A stretch of 64,000 nucleotides of DNA from Isoetes taiwanensis (taxonomy: Eukaryota > Streptophyta > Lycopodiopsida > Isoetales > Isoetaceae), in NCBI GenBank assembly GCA_021234155.1, contig JAJEKV010000010.1, positions 8,578,103 through 8,642,102 on the forward strand, in the 5' to 3' direction. Positions 1 through 9,410 of this stretch are shown piece by piece. The position numbers and the translations under genes are program-made. The notes beneath the pieces are model-generated. The model saw nothing but the letters and a program-made list of their open reading frames with translations. It did no database searches and was not told the origin of the DNA. Position 1 is the stretch's first letter. Each line of letters begins with the position of its first letter.

Positions 1-390
1 GGTGTTATGCCATATAGTTGGCATCGAGCTACACACGAGCATGATATATGACCCTGGCCAAACAAAAAGATTGAATCATGTTTCTAAGGATATGTTGAGG
101 ATGTACGTATGGAATAAGACGGAGAAATGATAATCTTACATTCGTCAAGAATAATTTGTCTATAATAGTGTTGAACACTCTGCTACAGTTATGCCATCCT
201 TTATGCTAACATACAGATATGGACTCGGCAACATGGCATGATCTGACATCCAAAGTGCAATTGACACAAGATTTACTTCAAGACATGGAAGTTGACATCA
301 AAGAAGAAAAAGCGTGCATATTAAAGCATAAGCAAGACTAAATGCCTATGCAAATACACACTGTACAAATAGCAAATGGGATTAGCATCG

Positions 391-594
391 AGATGGACAG
401 GGCCGTTTAAGATAGTTAAGAAAGTGGAAAACTTAACTTATGAGCTTCTTCTACAGTTGAGAGTCTTAAACTCTTTCAATAGTTAAGAAAGTGGAAAACT
501 TAACTTATGAGCTTCTTCTACAGTTGAGAGTCATAAACTCTTTCATGTTAGCTTGCTTGAGTATTATGTTCTTAATGGAATAGTTCTTGAGAGT
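391..594 (+). pseudogene. Ty3/gypsy integrase C-terminal (GPF/Y module) relic
   Basis: The plus strand reads W-T-G-P-F-K-I-V-K-K-V followed by LTYELLLQL, and after a tandem duplication HKLFHVSLLEYYV. This is the GPF/Y module at the C-terminal end of Ty3/gypsy integrases, where a W-x-GPF-K-I block is followed by HPVFHVSLLK in intact elements. No longer integrase, RT or LTR sequence is visible on either side, so it is a short orphan piece. The 67 bp duplication inside it breaks the frame. The minus-strand LINE abuts it on the right. Confidence 0.6.
412..545. repeat. 67 bp tandem duplication
   Basis: Two nearly identical 67 bp units (412-478 and 479-545) differ at a single base (tct/tca in the stretch before aaactctttca). 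The unit length is not a multiple of three, so it shifts the integrase reading frame. Confidence 0.9.
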
Positions 595-597
595 AGG

Positions 598-1130
598 AGT
601 TGGTTTTTCCATTAATTAAGAAAACTCAAGTACATAGGCAACCATAGTTTCTATACAGTGGCATGAAAACAACTTAACAACAATAGTAAAAAAATTATGT
701 TTAGTAACATTTTGAAGACCAAAACTAATGATGTGATAGATATCCAAGTCGAAGAATGATTTTTCTGAATCAGTTTTAAATTCCTGTGATGCAATTTAAT
801 CCAAAACAATGAAAAGTCTTCTTTATATAGAGCACTCTATTTTTGGAATTCCATATATTCCATAGTTCTGTGAACATAATTGAATTCTTGAATTTATATA
901 TCATTATTCTGGATCAAGGAGAGCAAATCATTATTGTGAGAAATATCAAACTTATCATGTATCCAATCCCAGAAACTAGTTGATTTATCACAAAAGAAGA
1001 TGTGGCTCATACCTTCATAAGATAAACAGTTTAGAGAGCAAGATGCAGAAAGGTTGTCACTTCTTCTGGATAAAGGTGCTAGATTATTCAAACTTCCCTG
1101 AGACAGCAGCCAGACAAAATAACCAATGTT
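598..1130 (-). mobile_element. LINE A, 3' segment (zf-RVT domain and 3' UTR)
   Basis: The minus-strand reading frame at 894-1120 reads NIGYFVWLLSQGSLNN, then a CSLNC...HIFFC cluster and WDW. This is the zinc-binding region (zf-RVT, PF13966) found after the reverse transcriptase of plant L1-type LINEs. The sequence to about 598 is the 3' end: its last bases resemble the 3' end of the LINE at 55.2 kb (both contain TATGTACTTGAG and an AATTAATG...AAAACC stretch). The upstream part of the same element lies at 9406-11540. The two halves were separated by the LINE at 1131-2072 and the Copia element at 2088-9405. Confidence 0.75.
1121..1130. repeat. Target site duplication of LINE C, left
   Basis: AACCAATGTT, repeated exactly at 2073-2082 immediately after the A-run of the plus-strand LINE. 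Confidence 0.85.
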
Positions 1131-2072
1131 GACCCATTGACTCAAAGACGTTGGAAAAGTGCTGGAATCTTAACTATTGCAGCATGGTATGACTCGAGGC
1201 CATTCTTCGACATGGGAGGCTTTTTCGCTTAAAGTTTCTATTGGGGCGATGGGATAGAGTTCTTTGGCAAAAAGTTGCTGATTTTCTACAGCCTATTCTG
1301 CCACACCAAGAAGATATTTTGGTATGGGTTTGTCATGAAGAAATTAAGGAGTGCAAACTTGTGAACTCTATGTATCAGTTGTTGCTTGATACTCGATATT
1401 CTTCCTCCGCCTAATAAGTGGTCTCTTCAACTTCCTCCTCCTCAATGGCGTAAGGTGTGGTCTTGGGCATGGGACAAGCTACTTCATCCTAAAGTGGCGC
1501 TCTTTGGTGGCGTATTCTTCATAGGTGTCTCAAGGGTTAATGTGCTTGTCCATAAGTTTAACCCTAGAATATCAAATCGTCCAAAGATGCAAGCGTGGAT
1601 CCGAGACCATTGAGCATTGCTTTTTCATGTGTGAACACCTTAGACGTGTATGGGACTGATTGTTTTCCCTTTTTCGTGTTTCACTAACAAGTCAACAACC
1701 GCTTTTTTAAATTTACCCAAGTACTTGGACAGAAGTTACAAGGCCATGCTTTTCATCTAGCAGCCAGGATGGTTGCTTTGGACTATCTCGAAAAAGACGA
1801 AGATTGGTAATCTTCAAAGGTCCGATGTGGCGGATAATCGTGTTCTCCAAGAAGCTCAAGGTTACATTGTAAAGTCGTATCATTGTTCTTTTCACTTGCC
1901 CTCGCAAGAGGCGCATTGATTTTGAGGAGTTTTTGATGTGCACTCTTATGCTTAGGCGTTGCTTCACTTCGGTGGGTCTCCGCTTATCCGCTGAGATTTT
2001 ATTCCTGTCTCTGCATTTATACTTGTATTTGACTCTTTGATTGAATAAAGTCTGACGTCCTTCAACAAAAAA
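1131..2072 (+). mobile_element. LINE C: 5'-truncated L1-type LINE
   Basis: A 942 bp plus-strand fragment bounded by the exact 10 bp duplication AACCAATGTT and ending in an A-run. The coding relic around 1450-1670 reads VWSWAWDKLLHPKVALFG and, one frame shift later, IEHCFFMCEHLRRVWD, which is the zf-RVT region typical of the 3' end of plant LINE ORF2. Only the zinc-binding domain and 3' UTR remain, consistent with ordinary 5' truncation during target-primed reverse transcription. It inserted into LINE A. The reading frames are broken. Confidence 0.8.
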
Positions 2073-2082
2073 AACCAATGTT
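2073..2082. repeat. Target site duplication of LINE C, right
   Basis: AACCAATGTT, identical to 1121-1130. The next five bases (AGGAT) belong to LINE A and were duplicated by the Copia insertion. Confidence 0.85.
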
Positions 2083-2087
2083 AGGAT
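2083..2087. repeat. Copia target site duplication, left
   Basis: AGGAT, repeated at 9406-9410 on the outer side of the other LTR. Confidence 0.9.
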
Positions 2088-2867
2088 TGTAGAATTTTTA
2101 GTGTATACTTTTAGCTTATTCTATTCACTATTCATGCACTAGGTTTATTGCATTCACTTAAACCAAGTAGCATACAAGCAATTGCACTTAACCACAATAT
2201 ATAACTTATGGCTATTCTATTCTTAAACACCTTGTATGTGCTATATGAAATTCAACAATTTCATATATTGTCTTTACAATTGCTTCAATGATTTCTCAAA
2301 AAACATAAACTCCTTTAAGCTATTGTCAAACCGTTGAACCAAACACTGTAGCATTCGCATTGACCCTGTTACTGTAGCAGGGTTGCCCCGATCCCTGAAT
2401 AAGCTTCACAAATACTTCGTCTCAAGCAATTCCGGCTTATTCTATGCACAACTACCATTTGTTTGGCTTCAAAATCTGTATATACATCCGATCCGACAGT
2501 TTTGGGATCGGATAAACTTTCCTCCCGAGAATACTGAGTTCACCAGATATATCCCACAGGCCAACAACGTCTTTGCAGCTCCTTAACCATTGAACGAGGA
2601 ATTTTCATCTTTTCTTAATAGCCATGTATTTTAACCTTTCATATTTACATGGTTCAACCCTAATAAGTCAAGAGCTATTTCTTCATACCTTAACCTTATC
2701 TTTGATCTTCAAGCTTCATTCCCTGTTGACAAGGGGAGCCAAGTTGTGGTCCCTAATCCCCTTGTAATTTAAATTCCATGTAAGTTTTATAGAACTGCAA
2801 ACAAGCATGTAAACATTTGAGCTTTAGCTTTAACTAAATAAATATCACATGACCATGATTTTCATCA
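2088..2867 (-). repeat. Copia 3' LTR
   Basis: A 780 bp direct repeat of 8613-9405, starting TG (TGTAGAATTTTTAG) and ending CA on the plus strand. It differs from the other copy mainly near 2213-2226, where about 15 bases present in the other LTR are replaced. Confidence 0.95.
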
Positions 2868-2877
2868 TTCCCCATTC
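2868..2877 (-). promoter_or_regulatory. Polypurine tract of the Copia element
   Basis: The minus strand reads GAATGGGGAA directly before the 3' LTR start TGATGAAAATC. This is the expected place for plus-strand DNA priming. Confidence 0.75.
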
Positions 2878-3125
2878 ATGTGATATTCCTTATCATCACA
2901 TTGTAACAGCCTTCTTAATTCTTGAAATCTAGATAATGGTAAAGCTTTTGTAAGAATATCTGCCCTCTGCTCTGCTGTGCTAATATAACTCAAGTCTTTA
3001 CCATATATCTGATAAAGTGAACTTCCATGTCAATATGTTTAGATCTTTCATGTTAAAAAATCTATTCTATTCTATTCTATTCATGCAGAATGGGATTTTT
3101 TGTCATGGCAATACAACTTGTATTG

Positions 3126-3413
3126 TCACAATAAATGACTATTGGTTCTGTTTAATTCTTGCATGAGTCTTCTCTCCCAAATTACCTCTTTTGTCAACAA
3201 AGCTGCAGAGTTGTACTCAGCTTCAGCACTAGACAGTGCAATGCTTCCTTGCTTTTTGCATTTCCAAGCAATTGGAGCACCACCTAGAAAAACAACATAT
3301 CCAGAAGTGGATTTTCGTTTGTCTAAATCCCCTCCGCAGTCAGCATCACAATAAGCTTGCAAATGTAAACTAGTTTCATTGAATAGAATACCAAAATGCA
3401 TTGTACCTTTCAA
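3126..3413 (-). pseudogene. Copia RNase H domain
   Basis: The minus strand encodes YCDADCGGDLDKRKSTSGY, then FLGGAPIAWKCKKQ and ALSSAEAEYNSAA, the standard Copia RNase H block (the D of DAD and the E of AEAEY are catalytic). It is the C-terminal part of the Copia polyprotein, separated from the RT by the transposon at 3631-4881. The segment to about 3620 continues the same domain upstream. Confidence 0.92.
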
Positions 3414-3618
3414 ATACTTTAAAGTTCTTTTTGCTGCATTCCAGTGTCCTTTGCCAGGTTTATTGTTGTACCTGCTAAGAATGTTACTGCAAATACAATG
3501 TCAGGTCGAGTACAATTTGCCACATATGACAAACAACCAATTAGACTCCTGTACTTTCTCCATTTGTTTGCTTTCCTTTTCAGTTTTTGGACTCATTTCA
3601 GCAGAGATTTTATGACCA

Positions 3619-3625
3619 GGTACCA
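3619..3625. repeat. Probable TSD of the inserted DNA transposon, left
   Basis: GGTACCA here and at 4882-4888. Removing the intervening DNA restores the Copia coding order. Five bases (ATGTT) separate this copy from the terminal inverted repeat. Confidence 0.6.
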
Positions 3626-4094
3626 ATGTTAGGGTATTTTTTTAGTGGCCCCGGCGGGCCAGTTGGCCACACATTCATATTTTTTCAAAAATGGTTGGCT
3701 ACGCCAGAGTAGGATACGTTCATGCCCTGATCGAAGGGTAGTGGCCAGTTCACAACACAAATTTGTACATTTTACTCGTTAGTAGCCAATTCGATGTTTA
3801 CTAAATCCGGCTAGGCGTAGGGTGTGGCCAATTTGATTTTTTGTGCATGGAAAAAACTTATCGAGGTAGCCAATTAGAACCTAAGGTAAATTTTAATGGG
3901 TAAGGGGGTGGCAATATTACATTTCAGCCACATGTATCTAAGAATTGCCACTTATAGTCCTCCAGAATTAGAGTTTCATATATATTTTTTAATTTGACTG
4001 AGCTAGCATCATAAACTGCCCTTTCATACAGGTTTAGTTTATTCTACCCTGTCGTTTCTTGTTTTTCTCATATGCAATTGTTTCGTTATTCATG

Positions 4095-4210
4095 TGAATG
4101 TGAATATGAATATGAATATGAATATGAATATGAATATGAATATGAATATGAATATGAATATGAATATGAATATGAATATGAATATGAATATGAATATGAA
4201 TATGAATATT
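4095..4210. repeat. (GAATAT)n microsatellite
   Basis: About 18 nearly perfect copies of the hexamer TATGAA within the DNA transposon. The apparent Glu-Tyr and Met-Asn repeat frames across it are artefacts of the repeat. Confidence 0.97.
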
Positions 4211-4390
4211 ATGATAATTTTAATATTATATTATATTTTATTATATTTTATTGTCATTCGCAGAACACTCTCAATTTGTATTCACAATTTGGTTGAGATG
4301 GAGATCCATTCCCATTTACCGCCTAAGCTTTAGCTTCATCAATTCAGGTTAGTTTTTATCCTATTCAGTTGTGCAAAATTATTCAGATGT

Positions 4391-4729
4391 GTGAAAGTAG
4401 CTGTTGATGCCGATCATCAAATTTATGCAGCATGGAGGGAGCTTTGTAAAAGAGAATTAACTGAGCTATTGGGAAGTTCGACATCAAGGACAAAGCGGCG
4501 CATCACTATATCATCGTCTACGTCCACTTTCATAGACCAAATTGAGGATCTTGATGAAGGCTATGAATCTGCAGATGATAAGGACTATAATGACCCAAAG
4601 CAATTTGAATGCATTATTTGGGGAAGATGCCTAGGTGGTTGTGGCCGACGTCGTGTTTTCACTACTAAAGCATGTCTTATCTTAACTAACAAATTTGCTC
4701 GTAGCCAATTTGTTAATGTAGCAAAATAA
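4391..4729 (+). CDS. Unrecognised short ORF in the DNA transposon
   Basis: An open frame of 112 codons. It contains an acidic stretch (QIEDLDEGYESADDKDYNDP) and then a cysteine/arginine-rich piece (CIIWGRCLGGCGRRRVF). I do not recognise a family. The 3' end runs into the GTAGCCAATT subterminal motif, so the last codons belong to transposon end sequence. It may be a remnant of a transposase or of a captured gene, or chance. Confidence 0.25.
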   Translation: MKVAVDADHQIYAAWRELCKRELTELLGSSTSRTKRRITISSSTSTFIDQIEDLDEGYESADDKDYNDPKQFECIIWGRCLGGCGRRRVFTTKACLILTNKFARSQFVNVAK

Positions 4730-4881
4730 AAATTTCATGGTTGCGCCATTTCAGTTACGCCATCTTAGCAAGAAGGTACAAAATATTGCCAGGCCAAACT
4801 ACGCCAGGTCATTTATCCCACATGGGCAGTAGCCAATTGTTTTTGGCCCTATAAAAATATAGGGCACTTAAAAAATACCCT

Positions 4882-4888
4882 GGTACCA
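4882..4888. repeat. Probable TSD of the inserted DNA transposon, right
   Basis: GGTACCA directly after the right terminal inverted repeat, matching 3619-3625. Confidence 0.6.
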
Positions 4889-4930
4889 TAGGAGTGCCTG
4901 TCATGTTACAATCCTCCATATGAAACTTCT

Positions 4931-5782
4931 TTAGCATATTTTGAATATTAAAGCCAATATTTTGTTACTCCTGTGCCTGGGAACATCAATACTTAGAAAC
5001 CTTTTTAATTCGCCAAGGTCACTCATTTGAAACCGTTTCTTCAAAATATTCTTGCAATGGTTCAATACCTTATTTCCCTTTGCTATCATAATATTATCAT
5101 CAACATACAAGGCAATAATGCACCATTCCTTTCCCATTTTAAATCTGTAAATATTACCATCATAATTCAGCTTCTCAAATCCTTGTTCTAGCAAGTATCC
5201 ATCCATACACTTATACCATTTTCTAGGAGATTGTTTGAGGCCATACACTGCCTTATTTAGCTGCCAAACCTTTCCTTTTTCCTCTTCAAATCCAAGTGCA
5301 GGTTTCAAATATATTTCTTCCTCTAGTTTAGAATTCAAAAAAGCTGTACTTACATCCATATGATGTATCTCAAGGTCACATGCATTAGCAACTGCTAATA
5401 ACATTCTCAAGCTATTTATTTTTACTAATGGTGAGAATGTTTCATCAAAGTCTTCTCCTTTTTTCTGTGTAAAGCCTTGTGCAACAAGCCTGGCTTTAAA
5501 TTTCTTTGTCTTTTCATTAACTCCTGGTTTAATTCGATATATCCACTTGATCCCAACTATATTCTTGTTTGGTGGAATATCTACTACTGTATAAGTGTCT
5601 GTCCTTTTAAAAGCTCCCATTTCATCTTCCATTGCATTTTGCCATTTTTCTCCATTACAATCATGAACAGCTTCCATATAATTTTGAGGTACCTTATCTG
5701 ACTCAAGTATTATCAAACACTGTATTAATTTCTTCTGCATTGGATCTAAGTCTTTTACTTTTTCCCACTTCAGTTCTGCCAT
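4931..5782 (-). pseudogene. Copia reverse transcriptase (RVT_2)
   Basis: A minus-strand frame of 283 codons with the Copia RT signature: a KARLVAQGFTQ block, MDVSTAFLNSKLEEEIYLKP (first catalytic Asp), VYGLKQSPRKWY and the catalytic ALYVDDNIMIA (YVDD). It copies element RNA into cDNA in the virus-like particle. The N-terminal end near 5782 connects through a stop-containing linker to integrase; the C-terminal end stops just before the DNA-transposon insertion. The frame is long and intact within the domain, so decay is recent. Confidence 0.95.
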
Positions 5783-6562
5783 GTTGCTCTACATCATGTT
5801 TGGCTTCATCTGCTAAAATATGAGCTTCAGTTCTTTTAGGTTTCCTTTTTTTGTTAACTTGAGCAACTTCTGCTTCTTGTTGTTCAGTTCCTTATTCAGC
5901 CCTTGATCCAATTTCTGGCTCAACAACCTCATCTGAACTTATTTCTGATTCATTATCAGAATCACTGGAATCTATTTGCTCAAACCTTTTAATTTTTTCT
6001 TCTCCATTGTTGTTTTGCTTCTGCAAGTACAACCTCCTCTTTATTTTCAGATATGTCTTCTGAGTTTATCTTAGGAATCTTCCTGTAAAATTCATTCTCA
6101 TTAAAGATAACATCTCTGCTAACTATGATTTTTCTTCTTGCAGGATCATATAATCTAAAAGCTTTTGAGTTTGAATCATACCCCACAAGATATGCTATAT
6201 ATACCCTATCATCCAATTGTTTCCTTAATTCTTCAGGGACAGGTACAAAACACAAACATCCATATGCTTTTAATCTGTCATAAGATGGAGACTTACCAGA
6301 CCAAAGCATCTCAGGAATGGCACCTTTAATGCTCGAGGAGGGTCGCAAATTTTGAACATACACTGCTGCCTTTACAGCTTCATCCCATAAGAAATTTGGC
6401 AGCCCTGAATACTTTAACATGGATCTCACAGCATCAAGCAAGGTCCTGTTCTTCGTTTCAGCTACACCATTTTGTTGTGGTGAATACCTGCATGTTAGTT
6501 GCCTTTTAATTCCCTTCTTTGAACAAAAAGCCTTAAACTCACCAGACACATATTCCCCTCCC

Positions 6563-6752
6563 CTGTGGTAAGACGTTAAACTGCCATATCCAAGGTCACG
6601 GGTTCAATGCCTCGTTGTGAAAGTGGCCATGCAATGTAAAGTTGGTGGGGGAAGGACCCACTTCAGCAATGTAAAGTGGTGGGGGAAGGACCCACTTCAG
6701 CAATGTAAAGTGGTGGCGTGACGTTAAAATCTCTTCTCCTTCTCCTTCTCCT
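6563..6752 (+). mobile_element. tRNA-derived SINE-like insertion in integrase
   Basis: This block interrupts the integrase core between IRSD and GEY. It contains a good pol III B box (GGTTCAATGCC at 6601-6611) within a tRNA-like stretch (TGGTAAGACG...CACGGGTTCAATGCC). A body with two and a half copies of a 34-35 bp unit follows, then a 3' tail of CTTCTC repeats. Length and structure fit a short, possibly 5'-truncated SINE. Target duplications are not clear to me. Confidence 0.6.
6631..6718. repeat. 34-35 bp tandem repeat in the SINE body
   Basis: Units start GCAATGTAAAGT and end GACCCACTTCA: 6631-6665, 6666-6699, then a partial unit. Adjacent units are almost identical. Confidence 0.85.
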
Positions 6753-7317
6753 ATCTGACCTTATGCACTTTATTTTTCTTCCAGTTTCAAGCTCAGTTTC
6801 AGCAGTAAACAATTTCAAAGCATCACTTGCTTGATCCTTGGTTTTCAAATAATAGCATTTGGTTCTTCTGCTGAAGTCATCAATGAAACTCATAAAGTAT
6901 TTGTGTCCACAAACTGGTAACATTTATAGGACCACATAAATCTGTATGTATCAAGTCAAGTATGCCCTTTGCCCTTTTGTTTGACCTTTTGAAGGATAAT
7001 CTTGGTTGCTTCCCTAGTTGACGACCTCCACATAGGAATTTTCCTTCTTCTATCTTAGCAGAGATTAAACCCTTTTTTCCAAGTGCTTCTATCATTGCTG
7101 AATTTACATGACACAATCTGTTATGCCAAAGTTTCATATCAGCGTATTCAATGAGATTGATTTCATGCAAATGCTCAACATTGAATCCAAATAGATTTCC
7201 AACTCGTTTACCAATGAATTTTAATTCACCATTAAGAAACACTTTACATTGGATCTGTTCAAACAAAACCTTATATCCCAAATCAACTGACACATGGATA
7301 TGAGATTCCTTACAAGA

Positions 7318-8437
7318 CTAGGCACACACAAAACATCCCTCAACATGACAGTTTTTCCATTTTAAGTCAAATAACTCTAACACTCCAGAGTCTTCAATTT
7401 TCTTCAGACCTCCATCACCAAGCTGAACATGTCCTTCCTTCTTCTCCAAATTTTTTAACATATGCAAATCACACATCACACTTTTTTCTGCTCCTGAATC
7501 TATAACAAAAAACTTGTTATTATCTTTTCTTGAAGATATAGAAAGATTGCAAGTTAAACATTTCCTTACCTCCAATGTGTCATCTTCAAGCTCACCTTCA
7601 CTACTATCTTGTTTTTCCACTATATTAACACTTGTACCACTTCTGAAATTCCCTTTGCCTCTGCCACCTCTATTCCAAGCAGATCTTCCTTGACCTCTTC
7701 CTTTCTTAGGGCTTGGACAGCTTGAAGCAAAATGACCCTTGCCCTCACAATTAAAGCATCTGAACTCCTTTTCATTATTATTTGGACATTCACTCTTCAC
7801 AGTGACCATATTTATTACATGTATAGCAAGGTCCTATTTTTCCTTTTTGAATATTTGAGAAAACATTCTTTTTTGCCTTACCAGTGTATAATACCTCTGT
7901 AGATTGTTCAAACTCCTCCTGTGTGACACTGGCTTGCTCAAATTCTGTTCGTATCATCCTAATAGCATGCTCCTTAGATGTAGCTACATTTCTGAGTAAG
8001 GTTGCCAAATGACTATTATGAGACACTGATCTCGCCAAGGCCAATATCTAATACTGTTCATTCAAAATATTTCCAGCTCCCTCAAGATCTGCAATAATAG
8101 AATCAAACTTTTTCAAGAAATCAGTTAAGTTGTCTTTTTCAACTAACATCATCTTCCTTAACTGTTTCTCCAACATATCTATCTGTGAAGAACTTTTTTG
8201 TTCATAGTGTTTTATCAAATACTCCCACATTTCTTTAGGATTCATACCTCGAAGCTTTAATTTTAAAGCAGTCCCTACCTTAGACATGATTATGGCCTGA
8301 GCTTCCATAATCTTAACTTCATCTCCTTCAGAACTTGCAGAGATCCCCCCTGCACCAGATACACCAGCAGTTGCCTTCAGAGTGTGCACTACTACTAGCA
8401 GCAGGACTTGAACCACCTGAGCTAGTTGCACCTGCAT
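7318..8437 (-). pseudogene. Copia gag and protease
   Basis: The minus strand 8437-7790 encodes gag (MWEYLIKHYEQKSSSQIDML and LTDFLKKFDSIIADLEGAG are typical of the UBN2/retrotran_gag fold), with an in-frame stop near 8046. A first zinc knuckle (CYTCNKYGH) is cut by a frame break and a second is complete (CFNCEGKGHFASSC). The protease follows, with FFVIDSGAEKSVMCDLHML (DSGA active site). Gag packages element RNA and the aspartic protease matures the polyprotein. At least two stops or frameshifts make it non-functional. Confidence 0.92.
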
Positions 8438-8600
8438 TCACAACATATGCTGGACTACCATCAAATAAATACCATAGATTTTCAAATTCCAACACACCTC
8501 GAATACTCTCCTCCCAGATTTGAAATCATCCATCTCCTTTAAACAATTGCATTTAATAAATTTGTACCAAACCGAGTTGTCATGATGACTAGAACCCAAG

Positions 8601-8612
8601 CTCTGATACCAA
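8601..8612 (-). promoter_or_regulatory. Copia primer binding site
   Basis: The minus strand reads TGGTATCAGAGC next to the 5' LTR, complementary to the 3' end of initiator tRNA-Met, the usual primer for plant Copia elements. Confidence 0.93.
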
Positions 8613-9405
8613 TGTAGAATTTTTAGTGTATACTTTTAGCTTATTCTATTCAATATTCATGCACTAGGTTTATTGCATTCACTTAAACCAAGTAGCATAC
8701 AAGCAATTGCACTTAACCACAATATATAACTTATGGCTAGTTCAAGATGCAAATCCAACTTAAACACCTTGTATGTGCTATATGAATTTCAACAATTTCA
8801 TACATTGTCTTTACAATTGCTTCAATGATTTCTCAAAAAACATAAACTCCTTTAAGCTATTGTCAAACCATTGAACCAAATACTGTAGCATTCGCATTGA
8901 CCATGTTACTGTAGCAGGGTTGAGCCCGATCCCTGAATAAGATTCACAAATAATTCGTCTCAAGCAATTCCGGCTTATTCTATGCACAGCTACCATTTGT
9001 TTGGCTTCAAAATCTGTATATAGATCCGATCCGATGGTTTTGGGATCGGATAAACTTTCCTCCCGAGAATACTAAGTTCACCAGATATATCCCACAGGCC
9101 AACAACGTCTTTGCAGCTCCTTAACCATTGAATGAGGAATTTTCATCTTTTCTTAATAGCCATGTATTTTAACCTTTCATATTTACATGGTTCAACCCTA
9201 ATAAGTCAAGAGCTATTTCTTCATACCCTAACCTTATCTTTGATCTTCAAGCTTCATTCCCTGTTGACAAGGGGAGCCAAGTTGTGGTCCCTAATCCCCT
9301 TGTAATTTAAATTCCCTGTAAGTTTTATAGAACTACAAACAAGCATGTAAACATTTGAGCTTTAGCTTTAACTGAATAAATATCACATGACCATGATTTT
9401 CATCA
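8613..9405 (-). repeat. Copia 5' LTR
   Basis: A 793 bp direct repeat of 2088-2867 with TG...CA ends, flanked outside by the AGGAT duplication and inside by the primer binding site. Confidence 0.95.
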
Positions 9406-9410
9406 AGGAT
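9406..9410. repeat. Copia target site duplication, right
   Basis: AGGAT, matching 2083-2087. Confidence 0.9.

Larger units (their letters stand above)
3631..4881. mobile_element. Non-autonomous DNA transposon inside the Copia element
   Basis: The ends are inverted repeats: the left end AGGGTATTTTTTTAGTGGCC matches the reverse complement of the right end (AGGGTATTTTTTAAGTGCCC). GGTACCA flanks both sides. The element splits the Copia RT/RNase H region. Subterminal zones on both sides carry repeated GTRGCCAATT-like motifs (see findings). It contains a (GAATAT)n microsatellite and a short open frame at 4391-4729, but no recognisable transposase. Superfamily undecided: a 7-8 bp duplication would suit hAT-like elements. 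Confidence 0.7.
5989..7293 (-). pseudogene. Copia integrase (pre-integrase zinc domain and rve core)
   Basis: On the minus strand 7293-6880 carries the gag-pre-integrase HHCC region (MKLWHNRLCHVN, later CGGRQLGKQ) followed by ILDLIHTDLCGPI. 6923-6770 continues the catalytic core (FIDDFSRRTKCYYLKTKDQA...KIKCIRSD). 6549-5989 resumes with GEFKAFCSKKGIKRQLTCRY and PQQNGVAETKNRTLLD (the catalytic Glu region), then CLCFVPVPEE and YDPARRKIIVSRDVIFNE. A SINE inserted between IRSD and GEF, and a frame break near 6900, destroy function. Role: insertion of element cDNA into the genome. Confidence 0.93.
2088..9405 (-). mobile_element. Full-length Ty1/Copia retrotransposon with nested insertions
   Basis: Both LTRs, a perfect 5 bp target duplication (AGGAT), a primer binding site and a purine tract are visible. 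On the minus strand the order is gag, protease, integrase, RT, RNase H, which is diagnostic of Copia. All coding parts carry stops or frame breaks. Two later insertions interrupt it: a 1.25 kb DNA transposon between RT and RNase H, and a SINE inside integrase. The LTRs are still very similar, apart from an indel block near 2215/8740, suggesting a fairly recent insertion. Confidence 0.95.

Noticed and set aside
64-390. Possible extension of the gypsy relic upstream
   Set aside because: No consistent frame or motif before the W-T-G-P-F block.
4072-4333. Long Glu-Tyr and Met-Asn repeat ORFs
   Set aside because: Both are translations of the same (GAATAT)n microsatellite in different frames.
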